From Pararhizobium gei (lineage in GTDB: Bacteria; Pseudomonadota; Alphaproteobacteria; Rhizobiales; Rhizobiaceae): 64,000 nt of DNA. The stretch is from positions 3,126,001 to 3,190,000 of the forward strand of contig NZ_CP119409.1 in NCBI RefSeq assembly GCF_029223885.1, read 5' to 3'. A model generated the notes under the pieces. That model ran no database searches and had not been told where the DNA came from. It saw nothing but the letters and a program-made list of their open reading frames with translations. The first letter of the stretch is position 1. Each line of letters begins with the position of its first letter. A program made the translations under genes and the position numbers. Shown here one piece after another: positions 48,628-57,290 of the stretch.

Positions 48628-49220
48628 TAAGAGATGCTAATATCCTATACGACGCGGGGTCCTACGCCACTGCGGGCGCATTGGCATCCGTTTCAATCGA
48701 GGAAGCTGGCAAGGCCTGCTTGATCCTTTGGAAGGATAAGGGTCTTATCGAGCGCGACATCTCAAAGGACATTACCAATCACGGCTCCAAGCATCGGGTC
48801 TTTGCCGGGCTCAAGGAGGCAAAATCATTCGTCCCTTTTTAGCCAAGAACTTGAAGATAACGAGATTGAAGAACGAATAATTAGCCAGGTCCTAGAGCCA
48901 AATCGAGAGAGCAGCTTTCTCGCCAAAATCGGCGCATACGACGCTTTCAAGCAGTACGGTCTTTATGTCGACATTCAAGACCAAGCTCATTTTCAGCCCG
49001 AAAAGATCATACATCGCGGCGATGTCGAATACCTTATTGCTGAGGCTACCCTTGCTGTTCAGTTGGTAAGGGAGATTCCCTTCATCCATCTCGTGGCATT
49101 CAGAATGTACTCATCCGAGAAAGTTTTAGCGTGCAACCGCTCGATAATGCGGGAGGTTCGCGAAATGCTAGCGTCGCGAAGGGCTCCGACTAACCCAACT
49201 GAAGCGTAGGAACGTGGTCC

Positions 49221-50090
49221 TCACACAACGATCTGTGTAGTCGCGCTATGCTCGATCACAGGCACGCTGGCTGGAAACAATGCGGGCTTCATCGCGCGAA
49301 TTCCATCAATGAAGCCGCCATCCAGCAGGTCGGACCGTATTAGTTCTCCGGTATATCGTATGAATGACATCAGTTTATCGTCGCTGTCTTTGAATGCTCC
49401 TTTCACGTTACTGGACAAAACAAGCGCGAACGGCCTTGCCAAATCCAAGTTAAGAAGTACCGACGACCTTATTTGTTTGCGCTGTTCATCTGTTGTGAAC
49501 GAATAGCTTCTCTTGGTGTCGTGGGTATCGCCGATTACGCGCGGTTGCGAAGTGGGGTTCGACAGAACCTTGGTCACCTCGTAGCCTTTATCGAGATAAA
49601 ATCTGGGGTTTTGTTCCCGAAATGCCATACTGCGTGCAACGGTATCATGATTGGAGTCGAAGTAGCTGAACAGTAGTGGCTCTTTCGCATCGACGAACAC
49701 GCAAAGCTCGAAATGAGAGCCAGGAACCCACCCTTGAAGCGTTTCTTCGACAAATCGCAGCGTATTGGTCACCAATGCTTTTCGCGTTTCGAAAACATCC
49801 CGGTTGCTCCGGCGACCATCTTCGATAATGCCGCTTCTGTCCGTTGCAAGCCGGTGCAACCTGCCCATAGGGAGGAGTTCGGATTTTACGAAGGTATCCT
49901 CTACCAGTCTCTTGAAAAGGAATCCCAAACCGCCCAGCACTGTCGTGTTCATGAGGGCGGCTACGGTGCTACCTCCAGAGAAACCCTTATCGACCATGGC
50001 AAAAATTAGGAAACCCTCAAGGGACATGAAGCTCATGGTTGCGAGGCAAAATACACAAAAGATAATCCAACGCTGGATTGGGTTTAACAT
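49221..50090 (-). CDS. membrane protein with a GAF-like cytosolic domain, unknown
   Basis: A 289-residue protein. It starts at ATG 50088-50090 (MLNPIQRWIIFCVFCLATM); two hydrophobic segments follow (residues about 8-28 and 40-62), then a soluble region of about 200 residues with ELCVFVDAKEPLLFSYFDS, GYEVTKVLSNPTSQPRVIGDTH, SVLLNLDLARPFALVLSSNVKGAF and LMSFIRYTGELIRSDLLDG, resembling a GAF-type small-molecule sensor. I do not recognise a family. The dNK-like gene upstream ends 10 nt before it; the pair is probably one unit. Confidence 0.6.
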   Translation of the reverse strand: MLNPIQRWIIFCVFCLATMSFMSLEGFLIFAMVDKGFSGGSTVAALMNTTVLGGLGFLFKRLVEDTFVKSELLPMGRLHRLATDRSGIIEDGRRSNRDVFETRKALVTNTLRFVEETLQGWVPGSHFELCVFVDAKEPLLFSYFDSNHDTVARSMAFREQNPRFYLDKGYEVTKVLSNPTSQPRVIGDTHDTKRSYSFTTDEQRKQIRSSVLLNLDLARPFALVLSSNVKGAFKDSDDKLMSFIRYTGELIRSDLLDGGFIDGIRAMKPALFPASVPVIEHSATTQIVV

Positions 50091-50100
50091 TGAACTCTCA

Positions 50101-50643
50101 CTAAAAAGCGTTGATGAAATCTTCAAGCTGGCATCTCGAATTATCGAGCTTCGCAACACTCTCGCGACGTCCCAAAATCCATTCATCGTACAATTTCAAC
50201 TGCGTGCCTAGATGGTCTCGAATTGCTTTGGGGTGACCTACAATTCGTCCGGCGAGCGTATCGCTGTCGGCGGAGAGGTAGAGGATTAGGTCGGGAACAG
50301 GCATATCTTCCTGCAGTTTACGACAAAGAATGTCTAGCTTTTGAAGCGTTTCATCGTCAATAAGCCCCGACATGCCGTGCATCCGGCAAAAGATCGAAAA
50401 ATCCTCGTCTATACTGCGGTCAAACACGACTTTCTTTCGGTTAGGCAAAGCCGCCCATTGAGAGTGCCTGGAACGCATAAGCGCTTCTTGAACCTCCGCG
50501 CAGTATTGTTGTGGGTCATTCACGAAATTTGCGAAAAGCGGAGCCGGCGCAGACTCCCGGACCACGCTGTAACCAACTTTTGCAAGCAATCCGGCCATTG
50601 TCGATTTGCCGGCGCCTGTTGGCCCAGAGAGCCAGATTATCAA
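50101..50643 (-). CDS. deoxynucleoside-kinase-like P-loop protein
   Basis: A 180-residue kinase. P-loop IIWLSGPTGAGKSTMAGLLA at the N-terminus; the KKVVFDRSIDEDFSIFCRM segment matches the DRS motif of bacterial dGK/dAK-type kinases; MPVPDLILYLSADSDTLAGRIVG is the second RecA-like strand with the lid. The usual lid arginine cluster is thin, so substrate is uncertain. First gene of the pair with the membrane/GAF protein. A role in nucleotide sensing or depletion during infection is speculation from its place in a defence island. Confidence 0.65.
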   Translation of the reverse strand: MIIWLSGPTGAGKSTMAGLLAKVGYSVVRESAPAPLFANFVNDPQQYCAEVQEALMRSRHSQWAALPNRKKVVFDRSIDEDFSIFCRMHGMSGLIDDETLQKLDILCRKLQEDMPVPDLILYLSADSDTLAGRIVGHPKAIRDHLGTQLKLYDEWILGRRESVAKLDNSRCQLEDFINAF

Positions 50644-50748
50644 TTAAACCTCCAGAGTAAACGCTCGTAAGCAGTACCTAGTATTGGCTGTAACCGGAAA
50701 TCATTTCCGCTTGGTGCCGCTATCTCGGATGTCAGAAGCGTTATGGCC

Positions 50749-50788
50749 AAGCCCCAAAGCCCCAAAGCCCCAAAGCCCCAAAGCCGCA
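50749..50788. repeat. 8-bp tandem repeat
   Basis: AAGCCCCA occurs four times in a row, followed by AAGCCGCA. It lies between the divergent dNK-like and Gabija-like genes, in a region expected to hold promoters. Such repeats can change copy number by slippage; 8 bp would alter promoter spacing. Confidence 0.85.
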
Positions 50789-50941
50789 ATCAGCGACCGC
50801 ATCCAAAGACCCGATCACAATCGGTGACCCGAAAAGAACTTCTGAAATTGCAATCTCGATGTGGTTGCTCGACAAAATTGCATGAAGAACACGCGCTATT
50901 GTGATAGCACTCACGTAGTGCTGAGTAGAGGGGGCAGAAGC

Positions 50942-53272
50942 ATGCGTATTGAATTTGTAGAAATAGCAAACTTCCGAAAATTGCTCTCGACAAGGATAGG
51001 CCTATCCCCCGAAAAAACCGTGTTCGTTGGAGCAAACAATAGCGGAAAGACGTCAGCGATTACTGCATTACGCTATTTCCTCGTAGATCGTGAGCGCTCC
51101 AGTTTCTGCCTCAATGACTTCACACTCGCACATTGGCCGACAATCAACACGATGGGCTTAACTTGGGAAGCCGCACACATTGAAAACCAAGCGTTGCCGG
51201 CCCCGGAATGGGATCCAATATTGCCATTCCTCGACGTCTGGCTTCACGTCGCCGAGGACGAAATACACTATGTCCAAAAGATCCTTCCTACCCTCGATTG
51301 GGATGGTGGATTGCTTGGTGTGCGAATGCGCCTGGAGCCAAAAGATGCGACGCAACTGCAGCGGGAATATGTGAATGCACGCATCCAAGCGTTGGCGCTG
51401 CAGGCGGCCGGTGCCGCTTTGGCCGCAGAGCAAGGTAAGACCGCCGCTGACTTTCAAGTTGCCATTTGGCCCCAGAACCTTGTCGAGTTCCTGCAGCGTC
51501 GGTTGACGGCTTTCTTCACGGTTAGGTCATATGTGCTCGACCCTGCCGCGTGCATCGATCCGGTGCATGGTAAAGCTCAGCCGCAGGACCTCAATGGAAG
51601 CGAGCCGATAGATGGCGATCCGTTTCGCGGCCTCATTCGAATCGACGAGATTAGTGCCCAGCGTGGTTTCGGGGTGGCAGGTGAAGACAACAACGAGGAT
51701 GTCGCCGTCACCATCACCGGATCGCGGAAGCTGTCAGTCCAGCTTCGTCAATACTATACTCGCCATCTTGATCCCTACGAGAACCCGGACGCGCAAGACC
51801 TCCTTGCCCTCAAGGCGATCGAGGAGGCCCAGAAGGCCTTCAACTTGCGGCTAAGTGACGGCTTCAAGAGCCCGCTAAAGGAGATTCACAGACTTGGTTA
51901 CCCGGGTGTCACGGATCCGAAACTGAACATTTCGACACGGCTGCGCCCAGTTGAGGGACTGAACCACGACGCGGCAGTTCAGTTTGTAGTGCCGATTCAT
52001 GACGGCGAAGCAGCTACTGACCTATATCTCCCGGAAGATTCTAACGGATTGGGCTACCAGAACCTCATCTCCATGGTCTTCCGTCTCATGGCCTTCCGCG
52101 ACAGTTGGATGCGTGTTGGCAAGGCGAAGCATAAGGCGTCCGACGACACAATCGTCCCACCGATGCATTTGGTGCTGATCGAAGAGCCCGAGGTGCATCT
52201 TCACACCCAGGTTCAGCAGGTTTTCATCCGCCAGGCGCACAAGATTTTGCGCAACCATCAGGACCTTGGCACGGGCCAGAATTTTGTGACGCAGATGGTG
52301 GTCAGTACCCACTCCAGCCACGTTGCCCACGAGTGCGAGTTTGACTCCCTTCGTTATTTTCGCCGCCTGCCGGGCGGCGAGAAGTCGATCCCAACCTCTT
52401 GTGTTGTCAACTTGGGAAACGCATTTGGCGCAGATCCGGACACAAAGCGCTTCGTGACGCGCTACCTGCGCGTCACCCACTGTGATCTGTTCTTTGCTGA
52501 CGCGGCGGTTTTGATTGAGGGGCCAGCAGAACGCATTCTAGTGCCCAATTTTGTAAATTACCGTACGGAGTTTGAGAAACTCTCGGAAAGCTACATCACT
52601 TGGCTGGAGATCGGCGGTAGCCATGCCCACAAGCTGCGCAGCTTGCTCGAGAAGATCGGGCTCACCACATTGGTTATCACTGACATCGATTCCTGCAATG
52701 CAGCGGGTACCAGCGCGGCGCCTGTACGGGGAGCTGGCTGTACAACCCGCAACGCAACCCTCCGGACATGGTGGCCCATTATCAATGATCTGGATCCGTT
52801 GCTCGACAAGCCCGAACATGAAAAGGTCAAAACCTACGCAGACGAGAATTTCTCGGTGCGAGTGGCCTACCAGTCGCCCATCCAGGCCACATTTAAAGGC
52901 GAAACCGCCGAGGCCCTTTCCTATACACTTGAAGACGCGATAGTGATGGCTAACCTCCACCTGTTCGAAACGTTGCCGGGGAACGGACTCATTGCCAAGT
53001 TTCGCACCGCCATCGCTGATAGCGCCGATCTGAATGCCCTGAGCGACGCGCTAAAGACTGCCCTCGAAGGTGGCAGTAAAGCCGAGTTCGCGTTAGACCT
53101 GCTAGAAATTGAGGACCCGCGTTCGCTGACGCCGCCTGCTTATATCAAGGAGGGACTGCTCTGGTTGGCTGGCCAGCTTGAACAAAAGCAGGTGGAACTT
53201 GGTTTGGTCCAGATCGTAGAAAACGACGACGCGCCGCCGGCGGGTGAAGCCCCAGAGGAGGCCGCGGCGTGA
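50942..53272 (+). CDS. OLD-family ATPase-TOPRIM nuclease, Gabija GajA-like
   Basis: A 776-residue ABC-type ATPase with a C-terminal TOPRIM nuclease. Walker A VGANNSGKTSAITAL is at 29-43, Walker B HLVLIEEPEVHLH near 414, the H-loop VVSTHSSHVAHE follows; the TOPRIM acidic motifs are LIEGPAER (about 524) and VITDIDSCN (about 580). In Gabija the GajA nuclease cuts phage DNA when nucleotides fall. At 776 residues it is longer than the well-known GajA (578), with additions in the middle and C-terminal helical parts. ATG 50942 has GAGGGGG in front. The stop overlaps the helicase start (GTGA). Confidence 0.82.
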   Translation: MRIEFVEIANFRKLLSTRIGLSPEKTVFVGANNSGKTSAITALRYFLVDRERSSFCLNDFTLAHWPTINTMGLTWEAAHIENQALPAPEWDPILPFLDVWLHVAEDEIHYVQKILPTLDWDGGLLGVRMRLEPKDATQLQREYVNARIQALALQAAGAALAAEQGKTAADFQVAIWPQNLVEFLQRRLTAFFTVRSYVLDPAACIDPVHGKAQPQDLNGSEPIDGDPFRGLIRIDEISAQRGFGVAGEDNNEDVAVTITGSRKLSVQLRQYYTRHLDPYENPDAQDLLALKAIEEAQKAFNLRLSDGFKSPLKEIHRLGYPGVTDPKLNISTRLRPVEGLNHDAAVQFVVPIHDGEAATDLYLPEDSNGLGYQNLISMVFRLMAFRDSWMRVGKAKHKASDDTIVPPMHLVLIEEPEVHLHTQVQQVFIRQAHKILRNHQDLGTGQNFVTQMVVSTHSSHVAHECEFDSLRYFRRLPGGEKSIPTSCVVNLGNAFGADPDTKRFVTRYLRVTHCDLFFADAAVLIEGPAERILVPNFVNYRTEFEKLSESYITWLEIGGSHAHKLRSLLEKIGLTTLVITDIDSCNAAGTSAAPVRGAGCTTRNATLRTWWPIINDLDPLLDKPEHEKVKTYADENFSVRVAYQSPIQATFKGETAEALSYTLEDAIVMANLHLFETLPGNGLIAKFRTAIADSADLNALSDALKTALEGGSKAEFALDLLEIEDPRSLTPPAYIKEGLLWLAGQLEQKQVELGLVQIVENDDAPPAGEAPEEAAA

Positions 53273-55179
53273 ACAACCTTGCAACAGCAACATCGAACGT
53301 CACGCTCGACGACCACGTTGAGGACGAGTTGGCAAAGTTTCTAAGCTTGGAGAAGCCCACTAGCTTCTTCCTCTTTGCTGGTGCGGGCTCAGGCAAAACG
53401 CGCTCGCTGGTGAATGCGCTGAAATATTTGGCGAAGACATATCGGGATGTTCTGCGCCTTCGCGGTAGGCAGGTCGCCGTCATCACCTACACAAATGCTG
53501 CCTGCGACGAGATCAACCGCCGGACCGAATATGATCCCCTGTTCGTAGTGCGCACTATCCACAGCTTCGCTTGGTCACAAATACAGGGATTCAATACCGA
53601 TATCCGCGCTTGGCTGAAAGACAACCTACAGCGGGAGATCGCCGACCTTAAAGCAGAAGAGGCGAAGGGCCGAGCGGGCACGAAGGCATCGGCCGCGCGC
53701 CAAGCCCAGATCGACTCCAAGCAGCGCCGATTCGACCGGCTCACTGAGATCAGAACCTTCACCTACAACCCGAGTGGCGACAATCGTGAGCGTAACGCGC
53801 TGAATCACAGCGAAGTCATTAAGATTTTCTCGACCTTCCTGCTCACGAAGCCGCTTATGCAGCGTATGTTTGTCGAGAAGTTCCCGTTCCTTTTGATCGA
53901 CGAGAGTCAGGACACAAGTCGCGCGCTTATCGACGCTTTGTTCGCGGTGCAGAACGCACATGCTGATCGCTTTTGCCTCGGCCTAATTGGCGACACGATG
54001 CAGCGCATCTATCCAGATGGCAAAGAGCGGATTGAAAGCGAGATTCCGAAAAGCTGGGCTACGCCGGAGAAAAAGCTTAATCACCGCTGCCCGAAGCGCA
54101 TTGTGCGCCTTATCAACAAAATTCGCGGCGACGCTGACGACCACAAACAGGAGCCGCGCGACGACCAACCAGAAGGCTGGGCGCGGCTGTTCGTGTTTCC
54201 TATCGATGTAGCGGACAAACCCACCGTCGAACAGGGAGTCCGAGACTACATGATGAGGTTGACCGGCGATCGGGACTGGTCCGACGTGAGCAAGTGCAAG
54301 ATTCTGACCCTTGAGCATCATATGGCAGCCCGGCGGATGGGCTTCCTGCAGATGTTTGAGGCACTGGCTTCCGTGGACGACTATCGAACCAGCTTCCTCG
54401 ACGGCAGCTTCGCGCCGAGCCGGTTCTTCACGCACTATGTTCTGCCACTCGTCACAGCACAGCAGAAGGGTGACAAGTTCGCGTCGACGAAGCTGGCGCG
54501 CGAAAGCTCTCCACTACTCAGCAAAGAAATTTTGAAGGGCAACGACAGGCCGATTGCGCAGCTCCGCGCTGCCCAGGCCGCCATCGACAGTCTTATGACC
54601 CTTTGGGCTAGCGGCGAACCCACCTGTGCCGCTGTCACTGCAAACATCACCGAAACCAATCTCTTTGCGATCCCTGAAAGTCTCAAGGCTGCCTTAGCGG
54701 CTAAGCAGGCCACGGCGACAGAAACACCCGGCGACGAGGAGGCCGATCCCGTTAGCGATCAGATCGCGGCTCTTGTTGCCTTCCTCGACTGCCCGTTCTC
54801 AGAGATCGCGCCGTATGCTGCCTATGTCGCGCACCAAGCCCCATTTGACACGCATCAGGGGGTCAAGGGCTTGGAATTCGAGCGCGTGATGGTTCTCATG
54901 GACGACGGGGAAGCTCGTGGCTTTCTGTTTGGCTACGACAAGCTGCTGGGTGCCAAAGCGCCAACGGCCGCCGACATTAAAAACGTTCAAGACGGCAAGG
55001 AAACCTCCCTCGACCGAACACGACGCTTATTCTATGTGACTTGTAGTCGCGCGCGATCTAGTTTGGCTCTTGTCGCGTATTCGCCCGATCCGGTTGCAGT
55101 TCGTGCGCATGTTATCGCCAACGGATGGTTCGCTGCAGAGGAAGTTTTGTCCGAGATACCAAGCCACCCTAATGTATGA
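53269..55179 (+). CDS. UvrD/Rep-type helicase, Gabija GajB-like
   Basis: A 636-residue SF1A helicase. Walker A LFAGAGSGKTRSLVNAL (about 36-50), YTNAACDEI, FPFLLIDESQDTSRAL (about 203-217), GDTMQRIYPDGKERI, LNHRCPKRIVRLIN, the GVKGLEFERVMVL motif V region and RRLFYVTCSRARSSLAL motif VI. It starts with GTG coupled to the OLD nuclease (4-nt overlap). In Gabija GajB senses or removes nucleotides and activates GajA. GajB of other systems is around 500 residues, so this one carries extra segments. Confidence 0.83.
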   Translation: MNNLATATSNVTLDDHVEDELAKFLSLEKPTSFFLFAGAGSGKTRSLVNALKYLAKTYRDVLRLRGRQVAVITYTNAACDEINRRTEYDPLFVVRTIHSFAWSQIQGFNTDIRAWLKDNLQREIADLKAEEAKGRAGTKASAARQAQIDSKQRRFDRLTEIRTFTYNPSGDNRERNALNHSEVIKIFSTFLLTKPLMQRMFVEKFPFLLIDESQDTSRALIDALFAVQNAHADRFCLGLIGDTMQRIYPDGKERIESEIPKSWATPEKKLNHRCPKRIVRLINKIRGDADDHKQEPRDDQPEGWARLFVFPIDVADKPTVEQGVRDYMMRLTGDRDWSDVSKCKILTLEHHMAARRMGFLQMFEALASVDDYRTSFLDGSFAPSRFFTHYVLPLVTAQQKGDKFASTKLARESSPLLSKEILKGNDRPIAQLRAAQAAIDSLMTLWASGEPTCAAVTANITETNLFAIPESLKAALAAKQATATETPGDEEADPVSDQIAALVAFLDCPFSEIAPYAAYVAHQAPFDTHQGVKGLEFERVMVLMDDGEARGFLFGYDKLLGAKAPTAADIKNVQDGKETSLDRTRRLFYVTCSRARSSLALVAYSPDPVAVRAHVIANGWFAAEEVLSEIPSHPNV

Positions 55180-55420
55180 TATCCTTATACAATTGGCTGA
55201 GGTTCGAACTGCAAATTTAACACGGCCCACAAGCGCACTTCCGCTTTTTTTTGCTTCGCTCTCGACAAGCGGCGAGTCTTATTCCGCTCCAATAGCTGGT
55301 TTACGGTGTCCAGATGAGTGGCATGCTCGCATGAAGGATAACCAGATATGGGTTACCACCGTACCAATTTCTGGATCGATTGAACCAATATTTGGATTGA
55401 TAGCGACAGAAATCAAATGA
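55172..55420 (+). CDS. possible small third gene after gajB
   Basis: An 82-residue frame, MYDILIQLAEVRTANLTRPT to FGLIATEIK, beginning 8 nt before the gajB stop on the same strand, as coupled genes do. The composition is protein-like (mixed hydrophobic and polar, HARMKDNQIWVTTVPISGS). No domain recognised and no strong ribosome site of its own, so it may be noise or a Gabija accessory protein. Confidence 0.35.
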   Translation: MYDILIQLAEVRTANLTRPTSALPLFFASLSTSGESYSAPIAGLRCPDEWHARMKDNQIWVTTVPISGSIEPIFGLIATEIK

Positions 55421-55454
55421 TGTGAAAAGCGCCTATGAGCATGCAGTCCCATTC

Positions 55455-55874
55455 TCATGCCGCGTTCCCCCGTACCTCTCGCTCGATCCTCACCAAACCA
55501 TGGGCGGCGGCATCACCGGCCAGCGCAAGAAGTCGATCCCGTTGATGGGCCAGCATGGCAAGGACTCGTTCATACTGGCTGCGCACGATCTCGGTGACTT
55601 CATCATCCAGACCGGCGGGTAGAGTCTTTCCGGCGACTTCCTCGACGCTGGCGTAGAAGACGGGCGCCTTGCCCAAGCCGTAGGCTCCAACTAGCCGCCG
55701 CGCAATCGCAGTTGCGCGTTCGATATCGCTGCCAATAAGTCCCCCTGAACCCAGTGACCGATCATCGAAAACAGCGGCTTCCGCGGCCATGCCTGCCAAC
55801 GCAACCGCAATTCGGTTGAGAAGCGTAGTCTCCGTGGGAAGGTAGTCGTCGACAAGATCGTAGGAAGTCTGTCG
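55455..55874 (-). pseudogene. C-terminal fragment of an M41-like AAA protease
   Basis: Open frame equal to the C-terminal 140 residues of the protein at 57291: QTSYDLVDDYLPTETTLLNRIAVALAGMAAEAAVF and SLGSGGLIGSDIERATAIARRLVGAYGLG, versus the near-identical partner segments. It ends in REVRGNAA. Upstream of the QTSYDL segment the sequence is unrelated and there is no start, no ATPase domain and no HEAGH. It is a duplicated remnant, probably from recombination within the island. Confidence 0.8.
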
Positions 55875-56053
55875 GATGTCTCGACAGGATGGCTCAGGAA
55901 CTTTCCGGAATTAGGTAGCAAATGCCACAAGGTTGAGCTGAAAAGCAAACGACAATCTAATATAGCAAAACGATCAAAAAAAGCTTCACAGAGGCGTTTG
56001 CCAGTTCGCAAAAACGGTCCTCTAGATCGGTGTCGTTACATTCAACTCACGCT

Positions 56054-56368
56054 CTATCGACCGAACAACTCCGAATGGGTGCCGAGCCTGACAAATTCAA
56101 CGGAGTCATCATCACAGGTGTACACCAGCAGAAAGTCTCCACCGATATGAGCTTCCCGAGCGCCGTTCCATTCGCTCCCATTCAGCTCATGATCAGACCA
56201 TTCGGGACCGAGTTTCTTTTTGAAGATGATGAGTGTCATCAACTCGGTGGCTCGGTTCATGTCGGATTTTCCCGCTTTGTTGTAGCGGTCCCAGTCTTTC
56301 ACGAACGCCCTAGTGTAGTCTGAGCTTCTCGGCAGCGGGGCTCGTCGTTCAGCACTCTCTTTTTTCAA
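56054..56368 (-). CDS. yafQ: YafQ-family mRNA-interferase toxin
   Basis: A 104-residue RelE-fold toxin: SDYTRAFVKDWDRYNKAGK, DHELNGSEWNGAREAHIGGDFLLVYTC and RLGTHSELFG, the typical YafQ C-terminus with catalytic His residues. Starts with TTG (56366-56368), with AGG-like sequence upstream. Follows dinJ by 19 nt. YafQ cleaves translating mRNA. Confidence 0.85.
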   Translation of the reverse strand: MKKESAERRAPLPRSSDYTRAFVKDWDRYNKAGKSDMNRATELMTLIIFKKKLGPEWSDHELNGSEWNGAREAHIGGDFLLVYTCDDDSVEFVRLGTHSELFGR

Positions 56369-56387
56369 CGAAATCTACCTGCTATGC

Positions 56388-56663
56388 TTAGTCTTTGGCT
56401 TCGTTAAGATTGGCAAAAAGCTCCTCAGGCGTCGAAAACCGTACCTTCTTTGCGCGTCGCATTTGCCTGGCTTCTGCCAGAGCTTCAAGAGTCGTCGCGT
56501 TTGGCACCTTTAATTCAAGCGGAATACCCTGGCTCACCACAGACCGATGAAGAAATAGACGAATAGCTTCCGACATTGTCAAACCCAAGGAGCGGAAGAC
56601 GGCGTTTGCGTCCTCGCTTAGGTCGTCATCGACCCGGACATGAAGCATTTTGGTAGCAGCCAT
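56388..56663 (-). CDS. dinJ: RelB/DinJ-family antitoxin
   Basis: A 91-residue antitoxin; the N-terminal ribbon-helix-helix KMLHVRVDDDLSEDANAVFRSLGLTMSEAIRLFLHRSV is the RelB/DinJ signature, followed by a helical toxin-binding tail (LEALAEARQMRRAKKVRFSTPEELF). Ten bp of perfect palindrome, ACATATATGT (56730-56739), lie 67 nt upstream of the start and could be the operator. Upstream of yafQ, one operon. Confidence 0.87.
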   Translation of the reverse strand: MAATKMLHVRVDDDLSEDANAVFRSLGLTMSEAIRLFLHRSVVSQGIPLELKVPNATTLEALAEARQMRRAKKVRFSTPEELFANLNEAKD

Positions 56664-57290
56664 CTCTTTATCTCCCTTCCGACCAAATTCACTTCTACCA
56701 CGGCGGCAACTCGTCAGCTTGACCGCAAGACATATATGTAACTCAAATGCGATACAGTCAAGGGTCCAGTTTCTGTCGCCTGAGAATGAGCGATGTCAGC
56801 GGCAGATGCGCGAGATGCATACGCCCTTCGGAATCCCGGCGACGCCTCTCGGCAGGCCTTGTAGGAGGTCAATCATGACCCGTCTTGGTCGATGCAGGAA
56901 CACGAAACATGCTAACGGTCGCCTTTTATCACGGGGCGAAGTCGTCAGTAGATTCGTGTCGGTCTTGTAACCATGCTCCCGTCCATTCAACCTGCGCGGC
57001 AGGAGCCGATTGACGTGAACGGATGGCGTCTATGCAATTATAGATTGCCATAGCATCAAGTCACCAACCTTATGGCATTTGCTGCATAATCCCGGAACTT
57101 TCAGTGGACGTTTCAAAGCACGACCTGCTGCCGACCCTACTTGATTTGCGTAGCATGTGACGCTCCGCCATCTTCCGCGGAATGCGAATAAGGCGATATT
57201 CGAATGTCATCGAAGGCTCATTCAGTTTGATGTGGTCACCCCCGCCTGCGTAGGAAGTGCTGAAAGTAAATTGTGCCCCTCTCGTCTTCG
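56664..57290. other. 627-nt stretch between dinJ and the AAA protease
   Basis: No confident gene. It carries the ACATATATGT palindrome near the dinJ promoter. An AGGAGG-ATG at 56863-56877 opens a 31-residue frame (MTRLGRCRNTKHANG...) that looks like a small peptide or leftover gene start. The 3' end lies next to the AAA protease stop, possibly with its transcript end; no terminator seen. Confidence 0.45.

Larger units (their letters stand above)
47385..49209 (+). pseudogene. AbiV-like abortive-infection protein, split by IS630 and frameshifted
   Basis: The gene begins at ATG 47385 (MTEMDSSDDFDLSPLSAL), overlapping the Z1 stop. At 47464 it is cut by an IS630 insertion. Removing the element and one TA restores QNAERVL|RDANILYDAGSY in frame, followed by ALASVSIEEAGKACLIL, the hallmark of AbiV (helix with EE-GK). 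A second break is a T5 run at 48836-48840; deleting one T joins SFVPF to SQELEDNEIEERI and then AYDAFKQYGLYVDIQDQ, the AbiV C-terminal region, ending at 49209. AbiV proteins block phage translation in lactococci; that function is lost here. Confidence 0.75.

Noticed and set aside
56875..56970. 31-residue frame with perfect AGGAGG site
   Set aside because: Only the start signal is good; the peptide has no likeness to known proteins, so it stays in the gap note.
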